NCBI GenBank assembly: GCA_045652765.1
Contig: JAZOLG010000007.1
Coordinates: 1-24,253 of the forward strand
Direction of reading: 5' to 3'
Length of the DNA: 24,253 bases
From: UBA1231 sp045652765
GTDB taxonomy: Bacteria; Bacillota_I; Bacilli_A; ML615J-28; CAG-313
Below are positions 22,150-24,253 of the stretch, in pieces (positions within the stretch are counted from its first letter, which is position 1; each line of letters begins with the position of its first letter). The position numbers were made by a program, and so were the translations under genes. The notes beneath the pieces were generated by a model that ran no database searches, had not been told where the DNA came from, and was given only the letters and a program-made list of their open reading frames with translations.

Positions 22150-23058
22150 ATGAATAAAATAATTGAAATTTATAATTTGAAAAAGAAATATGGAGATATT
22201 TTAGCAGTTGATGATTTGTCTTTTCATGTTAATGAAGGCGAATTGTTTGCATTTCTTGGAATTAATGGAGCTGGTAAATCAACAACAATTGGTATTATAT
22301 GTGACCAAATAGAAAAAGATTCCGGCACTGTTATAGTTGATGGAATCAATTTAGACGAAAATTCAACTAAAATCAAAACAATGATAGGCGTTGTTTTTCA
22401 AAATTCTGTTTTAGATAAACAATTAACAGTAATTGATAACCTAGTTTGTCGAGCTGCACTTTATGGAATGTCTAAAGAAGCTTTTGATAAGAAAATAGAA
22501 GAATTAAACGAACTTTTAGATTTAAAGCCACTTCTTAATAGAACGCTTGGAAAACTTAGCGGTGGTCAGAAGCGTAGAGTTGACATAGCAAGAGCCTTAA
22601 TTCATGACCCTAAAATATTAATACTTGATGAACCTACAACAGGTTTGGATCCTCAAACTAGACAAATGGTTTGGAATGTTGTTGAAAAATTACGAAAAGA
22701 TAATCATATTACGGTATTCTTAACAACTCACTATATGGAAGAAACTCATGATGCAGATTATGTTGTAATTATTGATCATGGAAAAATTGTTGGTACAGGA
22801 ACACCAAATGAATTAAAAAATAAATTTACAACTGATTATATTAATTTGTATAATGTTGCTTTACAAGATATTCAAAAACTAAATTTGCCTTATGAAGAGA
22901 TTAATGATGGATTTAGAATTAAAATTAATTCGCCTTTAGTCGCAAAAGAACTAATACAAAAATATCCGGAATTATTTAATGATTTTGAAGTCGTTAAAGG
23001 TAAAATGGACGATGTATTTTTAAATGCTACTGGAAGAAACATAGGTGGTGACAAATAA
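22150..23058 (+). CDS. ABC transporter ATP-binding protein (DrrA-type exporter)
   Basis: A 302-residue ATPase. Walker A is GINGAGKST (37-45), the Q-loop is GVVFQN, the signature is LSGGQKRR, Walker B is ILILDEPTTGLDP and the switch histidine is in LTTHYMEE. A C-terminal extension of about 80 residues (from about residue 220) ending DDVFLNATGRN is typical of DrrA/NatA-like exporters. A GTG at 22141 is in frame, but ATG 22150 is preferred: it sits after GAGTGAGTGAT, and MNKIIEIYNLKKKYG is the usual opening. Its TAA overlaps the ATG of the permease gene by one base. Likely exports a lipid, peptide or drug; substrate unknown. Confidence 0.9.
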   Translation: MNKIIEIYNLKKKYGDILAVDDLSFHVNEGELFAFLGINGAGKSTTIGIICDQIEKDSGTVIVDGINLDENSTKIKTMIGVVFQNSVLDKQLTVIDNLVCRAALYGMSKEAFDKKIEELNELLDLKPLLNRTLGKLSGGQKRRVDIARALIHDPKILILDEPTTGLDPQTRQMVWNVVEKLRKDNHITVFLTTHYMEETHDADYVVIIDHGKIVGTGTPNELKNKFTTDYINLYNVALQDIQKLNLPYEEINDGFRIKINSPLVAKELIQKYPELFNDFEVVKGKMDDVFLNATGRNIGGDK

Positions 23059-23960
23059 TGAGCTCATTAGGATATTTAATTAAAAGAAATATAAAATTAT
23101 TTTTCAAAGATAAAGGAGTCTTTTTTACATCACTTATTACACCTTTGATTTTACTAGTTTTGTATATTACATTTTTAGGAAATGTATATAAAGATACTTT
23201 CTTACAAATTTTTCAAGGTCCAATTCAAATAGAAGAAAAATTAATTAATGGATTAGTTGGTGGACAATTATTTTCTTCTCTTTTGGCAGTATGTTGTATA
23301 ACAGTTTCGTTTTGTTCTAATATGATTATGGTCCAAGATAAAGTTACAAATGCTCGCGGTGATATATCCATGACACCGGTTAAAAAATCAACTCTTGCAT
23401 TATCTTATTATGTCGCAACATTTATTAATACTTTAATTGTGTGTCTTACAGCCGCAATATGTTGTTTTGTATATCTTGCTATTATTGGGTGGTATTTAAC
23501 AATAATTGATGTAATTCTTATTTTTCTAGATGTTATACTTTTGGTTACATTTGGTACAGCATTATCTTCTATTATTAATTATTTCTTGTCATCTCAAGGT
23601 CAGATTTCTGCTGTGGGATCTATTGTAAGCTCTTGTTATGGATTTATATGTGGCGCATATATGCCAATTTCGAGTTTCCCAAAAATATTACAAAAGGTAA
23701 TTTCTTTTTTGCCTGGCACATATGGAACATCGCTTCTTAGAAACCATGCTATGGGATCTGCTATAAAGCAAATTGAGAAAATTGGAGTTTCATCACAAAT
23801 TACAGATATTGTAAAAGATTCTATAGATTGCAATATTTACTTCTTTGATAAATTGGTTAATGAATGGCAAATGTATTTAATTGTTAGTATATTTGCGTTA
23901 GGACTTGTTGCTATTTATGTTTTAATGAATGTGATTTCAAAAAAAGCAAAACAAAAATAA
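23058..23960 (+). CDS. ABC-2 type permease
   Basis: A 300-residue membrane protein with about six transmembrane helices, the ABC-2 permease partner of the ATPase. The N-terminal amphipathic LIKRNIKLFFKDK precedes helix 1; a large extracellular loop (about residues 43-66) precedes helix 2. MVQDKVTNARGDISMTPVKK is the cytoplasmic coupling region, and the segment GFICGAYMPISSFP is the conserved late extracellular re-entrant part. It is translated from a one-base overlap with the ATPase gene and followed by a strong terminator. Dimers of each subunit would form the exporter. Confidence 0.9.
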   Translation: MSSLGYLIKRNIKLFFKDKGVFFTSLITPLILLVLYITFLGNVYKDTFLQIFQGPIQIEEKLINGLVGGQLFSSLLAVCCITVSFCSNMIMVQDKVTNARGDISMTPVKKSTLALSYYVATFINTLIVCLTAAICCFVYLAIIGWYLTIIDVILIFLDVILLVTFGTALSSIINYFLSSQGQISAVGSIVSSCYGFICGAYMPISSFPKILQKVISFLPGTYGTSLLRNHAMGSAIKQIEKIGVSSQITDIVKDSIDCNIYFFDKLVNEWQMYLIVSIFALGLVAIYVLMNVISKKAKQK

Positions 23961-23970
23961 TTAAAATAAT

Positions 23971-24008
23971 AAACTGCTTATAAAAAAATAAGCAGTTTTA
24001 TTTTTTAT
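23971..24008 (+). terminator. Intrinsic terminator of the nitroreductase-ABC operon
   Basis: An 11-bp perfect stem (23971-23981 with 23988-23998), A6 loop, then TTTTATTTTTTAT. Confidence 0.85.
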
Positions 24009-24040
24009 ATAAAATATTTATAAAATTTATAATTAATTAC

Positions 24041-24069
24041 TTGCAAAAAAACAAAAGATTTGGTATAAT
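24041..24069 (+). promoter_or_regulatory. Promoter of the tRNA-Trp/tRNA-His operon
   Basis: TTGCAA at 24041-24046, 17-base spacer, TATAAT at 24064-24069 extended as TGGTATAAT; near-identical in form to the rsmE promoter. Confidence 0.88.
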
Positions 24070-24086
24070 AAAGAAGCCTAGTAAAT

Positions 24087-24160
24087 AGGGGCTACGTACA
24101 ACGGTAGTACACCGGTCTCCAAAACCGTCAATGTGGGTTCGATTCCTACAGCCCCTGCCA
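24087..24160 (+). tRNA. tRNA-Trp (anticodon CCA)
   Basis: Acceptor AGGGGCT pairs with AGCCCCT; anticodon loop CTCCAAA with CCA at 24119-24121; discriminator G and encoded CCA. The bottom anticodon-stem pair is a C-T mismatch (24112/24128). With CCA it reads only UGG. Confidence 0.95.
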
Positions 24161-24172
24161 TTTATTAGACAT

Positions 24173-24249
24173 GGCGAATGTGGTGAAGTGGTCAACACAG
24201 CGGATTGTGGCTCCGTCACGCGTGGGTTCGAATCCCATCATTCGCCCCA
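24173..24249 (+). tRNA. tRNA-His (anticodon GTG)
   Basis: G-1 is encoded (24173), and discriminator C73 (24246) makes the tRNA-His-specific G-1:C73 pair. Acceptor GCGAATG pairs with CATTCGC; anticodon loop TTGTGGC with GTG at 24207-24209; T arm GTGGG-TTCGAAT-CCCAT; encoded CCA. The operon may continue beyond the window. Confidence 0.95.
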
Positions 24250-24253
24250 TTTT

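Noticed and set aside
24037..24219. 60-codon minus-strand ORF at the window end
   Set aside because: It is antisense to the two tRNA genes and their promoter; the Arg/Pro-rich composition is that of tRNA complement, not a protein.
1..24253. CRISPR arrays, insertion sequences, transposase or integrase genes
   Set aside because: No regularly spaced repeats and no transposase- or recombinase-like protein in any frame I examined.

Overview
The window is AT-rich (roughly 70% or more A+T by eye) bacterial chromosome from a low-GC Gram-positive lineage. The evidence is a hrcA-grpE-dnaK-dnaJ operon with CIRCE operators, B. subtilis-like neighbour pairs (ytqA-ytqB, rsmE-mtaB, cshB-nfo), strong AGGAGG ribosome-binding sites and TTGACA/TATAAT promoters. 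UGA appears to be a stop: at least one solid gene ends in TGA, tryptophan is written TGG, and the only tRNA-Trp seen has anticodon CCA. That argues against the Mycoplasma code and fits an Erysipelotrichales-, Acholeplasma/Haloplasma-like or other deep Bacillota branch. I cannot name the species.

Layout. Positions 1-353 hold the 3' part of an unrecognised, probably broken ORF. 372-1849 (minus) is a tRNA wobble-modification pair (ytqA radical SAM and ytqB/mnmM methyltransferase). 1938-6014 (plus) holds a YlmC/YmxH PRC-barrel protein, an atypical ROK-like kinase overlapping an MBL-fold hydrolase, a hemolysin III family membrane protein and gpsA. 6100-10790 is the heat-shock operon, with a perfect 17-bp-spaced promoter bracketed by two CIRCE elements. 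10927-15184 is rsmE-mtaB-DEAD-box helicase-nfo, tightly packed and overlapping; prmA, usually between dnaJ and rsmE, is absent. A tRNA-Glu gene follows.

15336-18330 looks like an accessory island. It is bounded by two near-identical 39-nt copies of the tRNA-Glu terminator region, and a T-arm-like fragment lies just inside the left copy. It carries a GrpB-family nucleotidyltransferase fold protein, a Fic protein with an N-terminal HTH and a long inverted-repeat operator in its promoter, a frameshifted XRE regulator facing an operon of small ORFs (58, 43 and 71 codons, the last a zinc ribbon), and repeat-rich divergent control DNA. No integrase or transposase is visible.

18543-20853 is a membrane-associated cluster: DUF4234, DUF2752, an OlsB-like N-acyltransferase and a PlsC-like acyltransferase. 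The last two resemble an ornithine/amino-acid-lipid synthesis pair. 20932-23960 contains an iron-sulfur flavoprotein, a nitroreductase and a two-gene ABC exporter. The window ends in a tRNA-Trp/tRNA-His operon with its own promoter.

The best candidates for something new are the island's Fic/operator unit, the small-ORF operon opposite the broken XRE gene, and the acyl-aminolipid-like pair whose second acyltransferase lacks the usual catalytic aspartate. All functions are read from motifs; no database search was possible.
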